Shown: positions 47,514 through 56,315, counted from the first letter of the stretch. The stretch is DNA of 64,000 nucleotides from Pseudoalteromonas carrageenovora IAM 12662 (GCF_900239935.1 NZ_LT965929.1:721001-785000), one strand, 5' to 3'. Notes: generated by a model from the sequence alone, not told the origin. Made by a program: numbers and translations.

Positions 47514-48881
47514 ATGAAATTGTTTACTCAAATGACAAAAATGGCCCTTTTTGCTGCAAGTATTAGCATTGCGGGTACATGTGTAGCGGCAGAGCCGATG
47601 AATTTAGACTCACTACTTAAAACCCTTGAAGAGGGTAAGTCAGCCCAAAACGCACAAAACAAACAACGTGAACAAGAGTTTGCAGCTCGTCAAAACGAGC
47701 AAGTACAAATGCTCAAAAATACACAAGCAAAGCGTAATCAAATGCTTGTTGAATCTGAACGTTTAGAAACTCAGTTTGAAGAAAACGAAGTAAAGCTTGC
47801 TAACTTAACCGATACATTATCCAAACGTATGGGATCTCTTAAAGAGTTATTTGGTGTACTACAACAAGTAGCTGGGGATTCAAGTAATAAGTTTGCAACC
47901 TCAGTGGTATCAGCCGAGATTGCTGGACGTAGTACATTTATGGATGAACTGGCTCAAAAAATGGGTTCAACATCTAAATTAGCCTCTATCGAAGATATTG
48001 AAAAAGTGTGGTTTGAACTACAACGTGAAATGACCGAGCAAGGTAAAGTAAGTCGTTTTGATGCAAGCGTTATAATTGAGGGCGGCACTAAAGCACAGCA
48101 AGAAGTTGTACGTGTAGGTGCATTTAACCTTGTATCAAACGGTAAATATCTAGAGTTTAATCCAGCTACTAACACACTGAGTGAGTTAACACGCCAGCCT
48201 GTATCTCGTTTTACAGCCACGGCAGATGAGTTACAAAACACTAAAAACGGTGTTGTACAGTTTGCACTTGACCCAACTGGTGGCTCTATTTTGGGTTTAT
48301 TAGTACAAGCACCCGATACGCAAGAGCGTGTACACCAAGGTGGCACAGTTGGTTACGTTATTTTAGGCGTAGGTGTAATAGCTTTACTTATCTCACTTGA
48401 GCGCTTTTTCTCGTTAATGATTATGGGTGGAAAAATCCGTAGCCAACTTAAAGATGATGTAGCACGCGACGACAATCCACTTGGTCGCGTAATGAAAGTA
48501 AAAGATCAGTACCCTGATGTTGCCCACGACACATTAGAGCTTAAATTAAGCGAAGCTATTTTACGTGAAATGCCAAAAGTAACGCGCAATTTAACGCTTA
48601 TTAAAATCATCTCAGTGGTGGCACCGCTACTTGGTTTACTCGGTACAGTAACCGGTATGATCAACACCTTCCAAGCTATCACGCTGTTTGGTACCGGTGA
48701 CCCTAAATTAATGGCTGGTGGTATTTCTCAGGCATTGGTAACAACGGTCCTTGGCTTGGTTGTAGCTATTCCTACGGTATTTTTATACACCTTACTTAAT
48801 ACTCGCGCTAAAAATATATTACTTACTATTCAAGAGCAAAGTGCAGGCATTATTGCCAAGCGTAGTGAGAAAGGAGCATAA
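47514..48881 (+). CDS. ttpC: TtpC-like MotA/TolQ/ExbB-family proton channel protein
   Basis: A 455-aa protein. A signal peptide (about 1-25) is followed by a Gln/Glu-rich periplasmic coiled coil (35-110) and a periplasmic domain. The C-terminal membrane domain has three helices: VGYVILGVGVIALLISLERF near 280, VVAPLLGLLGTVTGMINTF near 365, and a third near 410. The last two form the MotA/TolQ/ExbB channel signature. TtpC is the fourth component required by Vibrio TonB2 systems. It lies 10 bp after the DUF3450 gene and 3 bp before exbB. Confidence 0.9.
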   Translation: MKLFTQMTKMALFAASISIAGTCVAAEPMNLDSLLKTLEEGKSAQNAQNKQREQEFAARQNEQVQMLKNTQAKRNQMLVESERLETQFEENEVKLANLTDTLSKRMGSLKELFGVLQQVAGDSSNKFATSVVSAEIAGRSTFMDELAQKMGSTSKLASIEDIEKVWFELQREMTEQGKVSRFDASVIIEGGTKAQQEVVRVGAFNLVSNGKYLEFNPATNTLSELTRQPVSRFTATADELQNTKNGVVQFALDPTGGSILGLLVQAPDTQERVHQGGTVGYVILGVGVIALLISLERFFSLMIMGGKIRSQLKDDVARDDNPLGRVMKVKDQYPDVAHDTLELKLSEAILREMPKVTRNLTLIKIISVVAPLLGLLGTVTGMINTFQAITLFGTGDPKLMAGGISQALVTTVLGLVVAIPTVFLYTLLNTRAKNILLTIQEQSAGIIAKRSEKGA

Positions 48882-48884
48882 ACC

Positions 48885-49412
48885 ATGGTGCTATTGATTG
48901 ACTCAATCAATGCTATCCGTGATTTTCTCGACACTGGTGGCCAAGTTCTCTTGGTCATTGGGGTGTTAATCTTCGCGATGTGGTTATTGATACTCGAGCG
49001 ATTTATTTATTTTTTTAATGGTTTTCGTAGTTATAAACATGGCGTAAAGGCCGATTGGACTAATCGAGCAGAGCGCAATAGCTGGAATGCAGAGCAAATT
49101 CGCCAAGCAATGATATCGCGTGCGGGTATGCGCTTAAACACAAACCTTGCGTTAATTAACGTAATGGTAGCGCTTTGCCCACTCCTTGGTTTGTTAGGCA
49201 CAGTAACCGGCATGATTGAAGTGTTTGATGTAATGGCAATTACAGGCACTGGGAGTGCGCGTTCAATGGCATCGGGTGTTTCTAAGGCAACTATTCCAAC
49301 TATGGCAGGTATGGTCGGCGCACTTTCGGGTGTATTTGCCTCTACGTTTTTACAACGCAGAGCTAAGCGCGAAGTGGAACTACTTGAAGACAGCATGGTT
49401 TTAGACCACTAA
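48885..49412 (+). CDS. exbB: ExbB proton channel subunit
   Basis: A 175-aa inner-membrane protein with three helices: GGQVLLVIGVLIFAMWLLILERF near the N-terminus, NVMVALCPLLGLLGTVTGMIEVF, and TIPTMAGMVGALSGVFASTFL. It is the small ExbB2 form. With ExbD it conducts protons to energise TonB. AAGGAG lies upstream of ATG 48885. Confidence 0.93.
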   Translation: MVLLIDSINAIRDFLDTGGQVLLVIGVLIFAMWLLILERFIYFFNGFRSYKHGVKADWTNRAERNSWNAEQIRQAMISRAGMRLNTNLALINVMVALCPLLGLLGTVTGMIEVFDVMAITGTGSARSMASGVSKATIPTMAGMVGALSGVFASTFLQRRAKREVELLEDSMVLDH

Positions 49413-49421
49413 ATAAATATA

Positions 49422-49451
49422 GATAAGCGGCTAACTATAGCGCCGCTTATC
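49422..49451 (+). other. Intercistronic hairpin between exbB and exbD
   Basis: GATAAGCGGC / GCCGCTTATC perfect 10-bp stem with a 10-nt loop and no U-run, just before the exbD ribosome-binding site. More likely an mRNA processing or stability element than a terminator. Confidence 0.6.
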
Positions 49452-49465
49452 ATAGGAGAATAAAA

Positions 49466-49879
49466 ATGAGAGCCCCGTTAGGAAACCTATTACAAGAAGA
49501 TGAAGCAGAAGAAATTAATATGACCCCAATGTTAGACGTTGTATTTATTATGCTTATTTTCTTTATCGTTACTGCATCATTTGTCAAAGAAGCAGGTATT
49601 GATGTAAACCGTCCAGAAGCAGCCACAGCAGTTAAAAAAGAGCGTGCCAATATCTTAGTCGCGATTTCAGACAAAGGTGAGATTTGGATTAATAAACGTC
49701 AAATTGATGTGCGCGCAGTGCAAGCGAATATTGAGCGCTTAAAAGCTGAAAACCCTCAAGGGAGCGTGGTTATTCAAGCCGACAAAAAAGCCACGACTGA
49801 TATGTTAATTAAGGTAATGGATGCGTCGCGCGCTGCAGGTGCGTTTGATGTATCTATTGCTGCTCAAGATGCGTCGTAA
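49466..49879 (+). CDS. exbD: ExbD biopolymer transport protein
   Basis: A 137-aa protein with one membrane helix preceded by EEINMTPMLDVVFIMLIFFIVT, which contains the essential membrane aspartate (LDVVF). The periplasmic domain contains VVIQADKKATTD. It is the stator partner of ExbB. AGGAGAA lies upstream, after an intercistronic hairpin. Confidence 0.95.
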   Translation: MRAPLGNLLQEDEAEEINMTPMLDVVFIMLIFFIVTASFVKEAGIDVNRPEAATAVKKERANILVAISDKGEIWINKRQIDVRAVQANIERLKAENPQGSVVIQADKKATTDMLIKVMDASRAAGAFDVSIAAQDAS

Positions 49880-49888
49880 GGGTTAGTT

Positions 49889-50497
49889 ATGTTGCGATAT
49901 TTAGTTGCATTAGTTGTAGCCGGTGTAGTGACCTTCATGCTGTTTTTAGGCATGCAGGCACTTATTACCGGTGGTGAAGGTGCTATGTCGGAGCCAGTAA
50001 AAGGTAACGTTTTAGACTTTGTACGTTTGAAAAAAGAAGAAACAGTACAAAAAAAAGAACGTAAACCGCAAAAGCCACCCACACCAAAAGAACCTCCGCC
50101 GCCAATGGAATCACCACAAATGCAAAGTAGTGATGCAACGGCAAACGCAAACAATTTCGACTTTGGTGCCAATGTAGATGCCGATGTGAATTTATCAGGC
50201 GGTTTAGCGCTGGAAACAAGCGACGGTGAATACTTACCGATTGTTAAAGTAGCGCCTGTGTATCCGCGTCGTGCGTTATCTCGTGGTATTGAAGGCTATG
50301 TAATTGTTGAATTTACAGTGACTAAACAAGGTACAGTGCGCGACCCTCAGGTTGTAAAAGCAGTTCCTGAGTCACTATTTGATAGAGCAGCAATGGATGC
50401 TGCCCTTAAATTTAAATATAAACCGCGTGTAGTAAACGGTGAAGCCGTTGAAGTGGCGGGTGTACAGAACAAAATATCTTTCCAAATTAGTGGTTAA
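49889..50497 (+). CDS. tonB: TonB2-type energy transducer
   Basis: A 202-aa protein. An N-terminal membrane anchor (about 2-24) is followed by a short Lys/Pro-rich periplasmic spacer (KPQKPPTPKEPPPP) and a C-terminal TonB domain with the YP motif (VAPVYPRRALSRGIEGYVIVEF) and KYKPRVVNG. The short spacer is typical of TonB2 proteins. It transfers proton-motive energy to outer-membrane receptors, presumably including one encoded nearby. Confidence 0.94.
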   Translation: MLRYLVALVVAGVVTFMLFLGMQALITGGEGAMSEPVKGNVLDFVRLKKEETVQKKERKPQKPPTPKEPPPPMESPQMQSSDATANANNFDFGANVDADVNLSGGLALETSDGEYLPIVKVAPVYPRRALSRGIEGYVIVEFTVTKQGTVRDPQVVKAVPESLFDRAAMDAALKFKYKPRVVNGEAVEVAGVQNKISFQISG

Positions 50498-50513
50498 TTT
50501 AGTAATTAACCAC
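50490..50513 (+). other. Hairpin overlapping the tonB stop codon
   Basis: GTGGTTAAT / ATTAACCAC perfect 9-bp stem with a 6-nt loop. The stop codon lies in the first arm. No U-run follows, so it probably tunes or stabilises the operon mRNA. Confidence 0.5.
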
Positions 50514-50542
50514 GAGTAAACGGACAGAAATGCGAGGCGATT

Positions 50543-51865
50543 ATGAAATTACTACCTACAGCTAAATTTTTTAAAATAACACTATTTTGTACTGCTGCAG
50601 TAAGTGCCAGTATTGTTGTACCAAGTACGTTAAGCTTTGTGCCTGGCCTTAACGTAGCTACTGCACATGCAGAGCAAAAAACAAAGCGTGTACCTGCGCT
50701 ACGTGAAAAGGTTTATAGTCAGCTTGCTCGAGCGCAAAAACTCGCTGACGATGGCGATGTTAAGGGTGGACTTGAAGCACTTAATAGCATTCAAGAGCGA
50801 GCTTCAAGTATGAACTCGTACGAAATTGCAATGATGCATAATTTTTACGGCTTTATTTATTACAACGAAAACGACTTACCAAAAGCGATTGCCTCGTTTG
50901 AAAAAGTGGTAGCAGAAGAAGCCATTCCTGAATCACTTCGTTTAAGCACTACATTTAGCTTGGCGCAATTGGCAATGGCTAATAGTGATTATAAAAAGGT
51001 AATTTCGTTTTTAGATAAATGGGATGCAATAAATACTAAACCTAAAACAGAAGGTTACTATTTATTAAGAGCACAAACGTATTATCAGTTAAAGGATTAC
51101 CAAAAAGGACTTGAGTATATTACTCAAGTTATTTCACTAAGTGACAGTGAGGGTAAAACCCCTAAAGAAAACTGGCTGGTGTTACAACGTGCAATGTATT
51201 ACTCACTTAATCAAACAGATAAAGTGGTTGATGTACTTGAGCGTATGGTAAAGCTATACAATAAGCCTGAATATTGGGTTCAGCTCTCTGGAATGTATGG
51301 TGAGACGGGCAAAGAAAAACAACAGTTAGCAGTGATTGAATCAGCTTATCAACAAGGTTTTTTAACTTCTAAGTCTGATTTACGCCAGCTTGCTCAAGTT
51401 TATTTATACAATGGCTTGGCGTTTAAAGCAGCAGTCGTTATGAGTGAAGCTATTGATAAAGGTATTGCTGAAAAAACAGCAAAAAACTACGCTTTTGTAG
51501 CCGAGGCAATGATTCAAGCTAAAGAAGATGAAAAATCTATTACCTACTTTGTAAAAGCGGCTGATTTATCAGAGCACGGTAAATACGAACAACGTTTAGC
51601 TGAGGTTTACGTTAACACAGAGCAATATGAAGAAGCTGCCGATGCTGCGCGTAAAGCACTTGATAAAGGTGGCCTTGATTTTGAATCAAATGCATTTGTT
51701 GCCTTAGGTATGGCTCAGTACAACATGCAAAATTTTGATGCGTCAATTTTAGCGTTTGAGCAGGCAGAAAAACATAAAAAATCTCAGCGTTTAGCGCAGC
51801 AGTGGATCAAATATGTAAAGCGTGAAAAAGTGCATGCAGAAACACTCAAAACAGCTTTATTATAA
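50543..51865 (+). CDS. TPR-repeat periplasmic protein of the TonB2 cluster
   Basis: A 440-aa protein with an N-terminal signal or anchor helix ending near AHAEQ (residue 44) and then tandem tetratricopeptide repeats (for example YGFIYYNENDLPKAIASFEK, YYLLRAQTYYQLKDYQKGLE, LAEVYVNTEQYEEAADAARK). TPR proteins accompany TonB2/TonB3 clusters in Vibrio and Shewanella and may assemble the complex. It is the last gene of the operon, before a strong terminator. Confidence 0.9.
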   Translation: MKLLPTAKFFKITLFCTAAVSASIVVPSTLSFVPGLNVATAHAEQKTKRVPALREKVYSQLARAQKLADDGDVKGGLEALNSIQERASSMNSYEIAMMHNFYGFIYYNENDLPKAIASFEKVVAEEAIPESLRLSTTFSLAQLAMANSDYKKVISFLDKWDAINTKPKTEGYYLLRAQTYYQLKDYQKGLEYITQVISLSDSEGKTPKENWLVLQRAMYYSLNQTDKVVDVLERMVKLYNKPEYWVQLSGMYGETGKEKQQLAVIESAYQQGFLTSKSDLRQLAQVYLYNGLAFKAAVVMSEAIDKGIAEKTAKNYAFVAEAMIQAKEDEKSITYFVKAADLSEHGKYEQRLAEVYVNTEQYEEAADAARKALDKGGLDFESNAFVALGMAQYNMQNFDASILAFEQAEKHKKSQRLAQQWIKYVKREKVHAETLKTALL

Positions 51866-51929
51866 ATTTTGAAGCGCTTTACTAATTTAAAAAGTAACGC
51901 GCTTAAAACTATTTCATAATCGCAACACC

Positions 51930-51954
51930 AAAACCGCCTTAGGGCGGTTTTTTT
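51930..51954 (+). terminator. Terminator of the TonB2 operon
   Basis: AAACCGCC / GGCGGTTT with a 4-nt loop followed by more T. Confidence 0.88.
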
Positions 51955-51998
51955 CGTCGCTTTAAGTAGCCAATTATTTGATTTTTAATAAGTTATCA

Positions 51999-52054
51999 TT
52001 GTCATCTTATGGTTATCAAACTGTAACTACTTTGTCATAAGTCTCCCGTATTGT
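51999..52054 (+). promoter_or_regulatory. Pho-box array and -10 of the triplicated lipoprotein gene
   Basis: Four 7-bp units at exact 11-bp spacing: TTGTCAT (51999), TGGTTAT (52010), CTGTAAC (52021) and TTGTCAT (52032). They match CTGTCAT at 6, 4, 5 and 6 of 7 positions. The last unit is followed by 10 bp and then TATTGT (52049-52054), the spacing found in the E. coli phoA promoter (pho box, 10 bp, -10). No good -35 is needed, as in PhoB-activated promoters. Confidence 0.75.
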
Positions 52055-52063
52055 TACCGCAGC

Positions 52064-52118
52064 TAAACTCAAGTGACCTTAAAGCATTGTTTAAGTGTTT
52101 TAAGGTGACTTGAGTTTA
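52064..52118 (+). other. Long stem-loop at the predicted 5' end of the lipoprotein mRNA
   Basis: A 20-bp inverted repeat with one mismatch: TAAACTCAAGTGACCTTAAA (52064-52083) pairs with 52099-52118 around a 15-nt loop. It begins about where transcription would start from the -10 at 52049, and ends 44 bp before the start codon. Confidence 0.7.
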
Positions 52119-52162
52119 TTTAAGCACCTAAAAAATAATTAAATACTTTAATGGAGTGAACA

Positions 52163-55100
52163 ATGAAATTATCTGACTTATTCAAAGTAAGTTTGATTGC
52201 AACTGCAGTATCTTTAGCAGGTTGTGGTGGAGACTTAGTAGTATCTGAAGGCGACACGACTATCAATGAAGGTGATACAGTAACTAACGTTGTTGAAGGC
52301 GGTGACGATGCAAGTGATGAAACGTCATCACGTGATGATTCACAAAATGCGACTACTGGCTTTCCTACTAATATCGATAATGCACTTACTCAAGGTTTAG
52401 CAACTGATGTTTCTAGTGAGTTTTCATCTATTACAGATAAGCCAGTTTATCGCTTAGCTGCAGATACCGTGTTCACTACTGATGTATCGTTAACAAACGA
52501 TGCACACTGGATATTAAATGGACGAACTGCCGTTGGTAATGATCGCGCAGATAACGCCAAACTTTATATTCAACAAGGTACAACGATTATTGGCGAAACA
52601 GGAGATGACTTCCTAGTTGTTCGTCGCGGTTCACAAATTGAATCGGTAGGGACTGTAAGTCAGCCCATTACAATGACCTCAATTCAAGATGTTACAGCTC
52701 AAGAAACAACGATTGGCCAGTGGGGCGGTTTAGTACTATTAGGTAACGCGCCAGCAAATTCTTGCGGCGACCAAGAAGGTGAAGCAACAGCTGATGAACT
52801 TGCTAATTGTGGTGTGTCGGCTGAAGGTGACGCAGGCCAATTTGGTGGCGATATCAGTGATGATAATTCAGGTACTTTAAAGTATGTACTTGTTAAGCAA
52901 GCCGGTAAAACGTTAGGTAATGGTGATGAGTTAAATGGTATTACGTTTGCCGGTGTTGGCTCTGCAACTACAGTTGATTATATTCAAGTACATGAAAATC
53001 TTGATGATGGCATCGAGTTTTTTGGTGGCACCGTTAATGTAAGCAATGTTGTACTTACAAATATTGGTGACGATTCGCTAGATTGGTCTTTTGGCTGGAC
53101 GGGTTCAGCTACTAATGTTTACATTCAACAAGCGGCTAACGTAGGCGATAACGCTATTGAAGCTGATAACTCTGAATTTGACTCAAGCGCCACGCCATTA
53201 ACATTACCTTCTATTTCAAACGTTACAATTGTAGGTGCTGAGGGCAATAACGGCATTCGTTTACGTGCGGGTACTGCAGGGGTTCTTAAAAATGTATTTG
53301 TAACGGGCCCAGCTACTTATGAAAACTGCTTACGTGTAGGTTCAGATTCAGTACCTCGTGCTGAGGATGGCACACTTACGATTACAAACTCTATTGTTGC
53401 TTGTCAAACTGCAGCGAATAACTTTGGCAGCGAAGTTATTAACGGTGGCGATGTACAATCTTGGTTTGAAGGCCAAGACGCTAACCAAACACTTACTCCA
53501 GCTGATTTAATGCTAGATGACAACGGTTATACACCACTTGCTGGCTCGCCCCTTATTGCAAATACGCAAATTGGTGCATTTGATGGCTCAACTAACTGGA
53601 TGGAAGGTTGGACTGTTGGTATTAATGGTGGCTTCCCTATTGATATTGATAATGCGCTTGCACAAGGCTTAGCATCAGATGTTTCTAGCGAATTTCCGGA
53701 AATTACAGATAAACCAGTATATCGCTTAGCTGAAGATACAACGTTTACAGCGGATGTAACACTTACAAATGACGCACATTGGATTTTAAATGGCCGTACA
53801 GCAGTAGGTAATGACCGCGCAGACGCTACAACACTTTATGTTCAAGCAGGCACGACATTAATTGGTGAATCAGGTGATGACTTTTTAGTTGTTCGTCGTG
53901 GTTCGCAAATTAACGCAAATGGCAATGCAACTGCACCTATTACAATGACATCTATTGAAGATGTAACAGGCGCTGAAACAACAATTGGTCAATGGGGCGG
54001 TTTAGTACTTTTAGGTAATGCTCCTGCTAACTCGTGTGGCGATCAAACTGGCGAAACGACTGCTGAAGAACTTGCTAACTGTGGTGTATCTGCAGAAGGT
54101 GATGCAGGGCAATTTGGTGGCGATATTAGCGATGATAACTCAGGTGTTCTTCGTTATATTGTCGTAAAGCACGCAGGTAAAACTCTTGGTAACGGCGATG
54201 AGCTTAATGGTATTTCGTTTGCGGGTGTAGGCTCTGCAACAAAAGTAGAATATATCCAAGTTCATCAAAATCTTGATGATGGCGTTGAGTTTTTTGGTGG
54301 TACTGTAAATGTTCGTAACATAGTACTTACTGATATTGGTGATGATGCCTTTGATTGGTCGTTTGGTTGGACAGGTCGTGCGCAAAATATTTATATTCAA
54401 CAAAGTGCTGTTGGTGGTGATAACGCTATTGAAGCGGACAACTCAGAATTTGATTCAAATGCTACACCTTTAACAAAGCCACTAATTTCTAACGTAACAA
54501 TTGTAGGTGCTGATGGTACTAACGGTGTTCGTTTACGTGCAGGTACAGCGGGCGTTCTACGTAATGTAGTAATTACAGGGCCAGAAGATTACTCAAACTG
54601 TTTACGTGTGGGGTCTGACTCTGTAGCAAATGCAGAATCTGGTGAGCTTTCTATTGAAAACTCAGTAGTGGCATGTAGTGAAGATAATAACTTTGGTAGT
54701 GAAGCAATTGGTGGTGGTAACGTTCAATCTTGGTTTGAAGGCCAAACAGGTAACCAAACGCTGACTGCTGCTGGCCTTAGTTTAGCAACCGATGGCTTTA
54801 CACCTAAATCTAGCTCACCATTATTAGGTTCGGGTGTTGATTCGTCAGACCTTGATTCGTTCTTTACTAAAACAGATTATATTGGTGCGTTTGATGGCGA
54901 TAATAACTGGATGGATGGTTGGACAGTCGCTATAACACCAAGTTTTCCTGATGATATTCAAAACGCCTTAGAGCAGGGTTTTGCTACTGATGTATCAGCA
55001 AGCTTTCCTGAAATCACAGACAAGCCAGTTTATCAGTTAACTTCTGATGTTGTATTCACTTCAGACGTAACATTAACTAACGATGCACATTGGATTCTAA

Positions 55101-56251
55101 AAGGCCGTACAGCCGTAGGTAATGACCGCGCTGATGAAACGACTTTATATGTTCAATTTGGTACTACGCTTATTGGCGAGTCGGGTGATGACTTTTTAGT
55201 TGTTCGCCGTGGTTCTAAAATAGAGGCCGTGGGCAGTGCAACTCAGCCAATTACTATGACGTCTATTGAAGATGTTACTGGTGGCGAAACGACTATTGGT
55301 CAATGGGGCGGTTTAGTGCTTTTAGGTAATGCACCGGCTAACTCGTGTGGCGATCAAGAAGGCGAAGCTACCGCTGATGAGCTTGCAAACTGTGGTGTGT
55401 CTGCTGAAGGTGACGCTGGCCAATTTGGTGGTAATGATCCAGAAGATAACTCAGGTACTTTAAAATACGTGGCAGTTAAACAAGCAGGTAAAACGCTTGG
55501 TAACGGAGATGAGTTAAACGGCATTACGCTTGCGGGTGTTGGTAGTCAAACAGAGCTTGATTACATTCATGTTCATGAAAATCTGGACGATGGTGTTGAA
55601 TTTTTCGGTGGTACTGCAAACATCAGTCACCTGGTTTTAACTAATATTGGTGATGACTCACTAGATTGGTCATTTGGTTGGACGGGTAAAGCGCAATACG
55701 TACTTATCAAGCAAGCCGACTCAACAGGTGATAATGCAATTGAGGCGGATAACTCTGAGTTTGATTCAAGTGCAACTCCACTCACAATGCCTACAATTTC
55801 TAATGTTACTATTATTGGTAATGTTGGGGTTAACGGTATACGTCTACGTGCAGGCACTGCGGGTATGCTTAAAAACGTGGTTGTGACAGGCGGGGCAGAT
55901 TATTCAAATTGTTTACGTGTAGGTTCAGATTCAGCTCCTCGCGCAGAGGATGGTACATTAACTGTTACTCACTCAGTTGTTGCATGTGAAACGGCAAATA
56001 ACTTTGGTACGCAAGCTATTGGTACTGGTAATGTTGAGTCTTGGTTCTTAGGTCAAACAGGTAACTCTGTGCAAGCAGCCACAGACCTTGGTTTAGCAGA
56101 TAACGGATATATGCCTTCGGCTGAGTCATTACTGTTAGGTAATGGTTTTGATTCTTCAAGCCTAGATAGTTACTTTGATTCAGTAGATTACATTGGTGCA
56201 ATGGATGCACAAACAGACTGGACAGCAGGTTGGGTAAAAGTAGGCCTTTAA
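52163..56251 (+). CDS. Large three-repeat lipoprotein paired with a TonB-dependent receptor
   Basis: A 1362-aa protein with lipobox SLAGC (C20) and an acidic Asp/Glu/Thr-rich linker to about residue 66. Three tandem repeats follow: 67-490, 491-927 and 928-1362. Each repeat contains, in order, DKPVYRL, LTNDAHWIL.GRTAVGNDRAD, FLVVRRGSQI, IGQWGGLVLLGNAPANSC, ELANCGVSAEGDAGQFGG, DDNSG, GNGDELNGI, NLDDG.EFFGGT, DWSFGWTG, NAIEADNSEFDS, GIRLRAGTAG and NCLRVGSDS. The Gly/Asn/Asp-rich pattern suggests parallel beta-helix folds, with conserved cysteine pairs per repeat. The function is unknown. A PhoB-type promoter upstream and a receptor gene 65 bp downstream suggest a surface capture protein for a phosphorus-containing substrate. 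Confidence 0.9.
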   Translation: MKLSDLFKVSLIATAVSLAGCGGDLVVSEGDTTINEGDTVTNVVEGGDDASDETSSRDDSQNATTGFPTNIDNALTQGLATDVSSEFSSITDKPVYRLAADTVFTTDVSLTNDAHWILNGRTAVGNDRADNAKLYIQQGTTIIGETGDDFLVVRRGSQIESVGTVSQPITMTSIQDVTAQETTIGQWGGLVLLGNAPANSCGDQEGEATADELANCGVSAEGDAGQFGGDISDDNSGTLKYVLVKQAGKTLGNGDELNGITFAGVGSATTVDYIQVHENLDDGIEFFGGTVNVSNVVLTNIGDDSLDWSFGWTGSATNVYIQQAANVGDNAIEADNSEFDSSATPLTLPSISNVTIVGAEGNNGIRLRAGTAGVLKNVFVTGPATYENCLRVGSDSVPRAEDGTLTITNSIVACQTAANNFGSEVINGGDVQSWFEGQDANQTLTPADLMLDDNGYTPLAGSPLIANTQIGAFDGSTNWMEGWTVGINGGFPIDIDNALAQGLASDVSSEFPEITDKPVYRLAEDTTFTADVTLTNDAHWILNGRTAVGNDRADATTLYVQAGTTLIGESGDDFLVVRRGSQINANGNATAPITMTSIEDVTGAETTIGQWGGLVLLGNAPANSCGDQTGETTAEELANCGVSAEGDAGQFGGDISDDNSGVLRYIVVKHAGKTLGNGDELNGISFAGVGSATKVEYIQVHQNLDDGVEFFGGTVNVRNIVLTDIGDDAFDWSFGWTGRAQNIYIQQSAVGGDNAIEADNSEFDSNATPLTKPLISNVTIVGADGTNGVRLRAGTAGVLRNVVITGPEDYSNCLRVGSDSVANAESGELSIENSVVACSEDNNFGSEAIGGGNVQSWFEGQTGNQTLTAAGLSLATDGFTPKSSSPLLGSGVDSSDLDSFFTKTDYIGAFDGDNNWMDGWTVAITPSFPDDIQNALEQGFATDVSASFPEITDKPVYQLTSDVVFTSDVTLTNDAHWILKGRTAVGNDRADETTLYVQFGTTLIGESGDDFLVVRRGSKIEAVGSATQPITMTSIEDVTGGETTIGQWGGLVLLGNAPANSCGDQEGEATADELANCGVSAEGDAGQFGGNDPEDNSGTLKYVAVKQAGKTLGNGDELNGITLAGVGSQTELDYIHVHENLDDGVEFFGGTANISHLVLTNIGDDSLDWSFGWTGKAQYVLIKQADSTGDNAIEADNSEFDSSATPLTMPTISNVTIIGNVGVNGIRLRAGTAGMLKNVVVTGGADYSNCLRVGSDSAPRAEDGTLTVTHSVVACETANNFGTQAIGTGNVESWFLGQTGNSVQAATDLGLADNGYMPSAESLLLGNGFDSSSLDSYFDSVDYIGAMDAQTDWTAGWVKVGL
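52361..53632 (+). repeat. Lipoprotein repeat unit 1
   Basis: Residues 67-490 (424 aa), beginning FPTNIDNALTQGLATDVSSE. It is slightly shorter than the other units because the segment before its last GAFDG motif is reduced. Confidence 0.85.
53633..54943 (+). repeat. Lipoprotein repeat unit 2
   Basis: Residues 491-927 (437 aa), beginning FPIDIDNALAQGLASDVSSE. It contains the extra Ser/Asp segment SSDLDSFFTKTDYIGAFDG near its end, shared with unit 3. Confidence 0.85.
54944..56248 (+). repeat. Lipoprotein repeat unit 3
   Basis: Residues 928-1362 (435 aa), beginning FPDDIQNALEQGFATDVSAS and ending with the C-terminus. NDPEDNSG replaces the DISDDNSG of units 1 and 2. Confidence 0.85.
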
Positions 56252-56265
56252 CCCAAACCACATTA

Positions 56266-56287
56266 TAGCCGAGCGAAAGCTCGGCTA
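56266..56287 (+). terminator. Hairpin between the lipoprotein and receptor genes
   Basis: TAGCCGAGC / GCTCGGCTA perfect 9-bp stem with a GAAA tetraloop, followed by only a weak T-rich stretch (TGTCTTGTTTTG). It is a partial terminator or stabiliser that could set the receptor level below that of the lipoprotein. Confidence 0.6.
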
Positions 56288-56315
56288 ATGTCTTGTTTTG
56301 TTTCGGAGTATAAAA

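Noticed and set aside
54140..54403. Minus-strand ORF of 87 codons inside the repeat lipoprotein gene
   Set aside because: It is a shadow of the real plus-strand gene. It has no ribosome-binding site or protein-like pattern and is not preserved in the other two repeat units.
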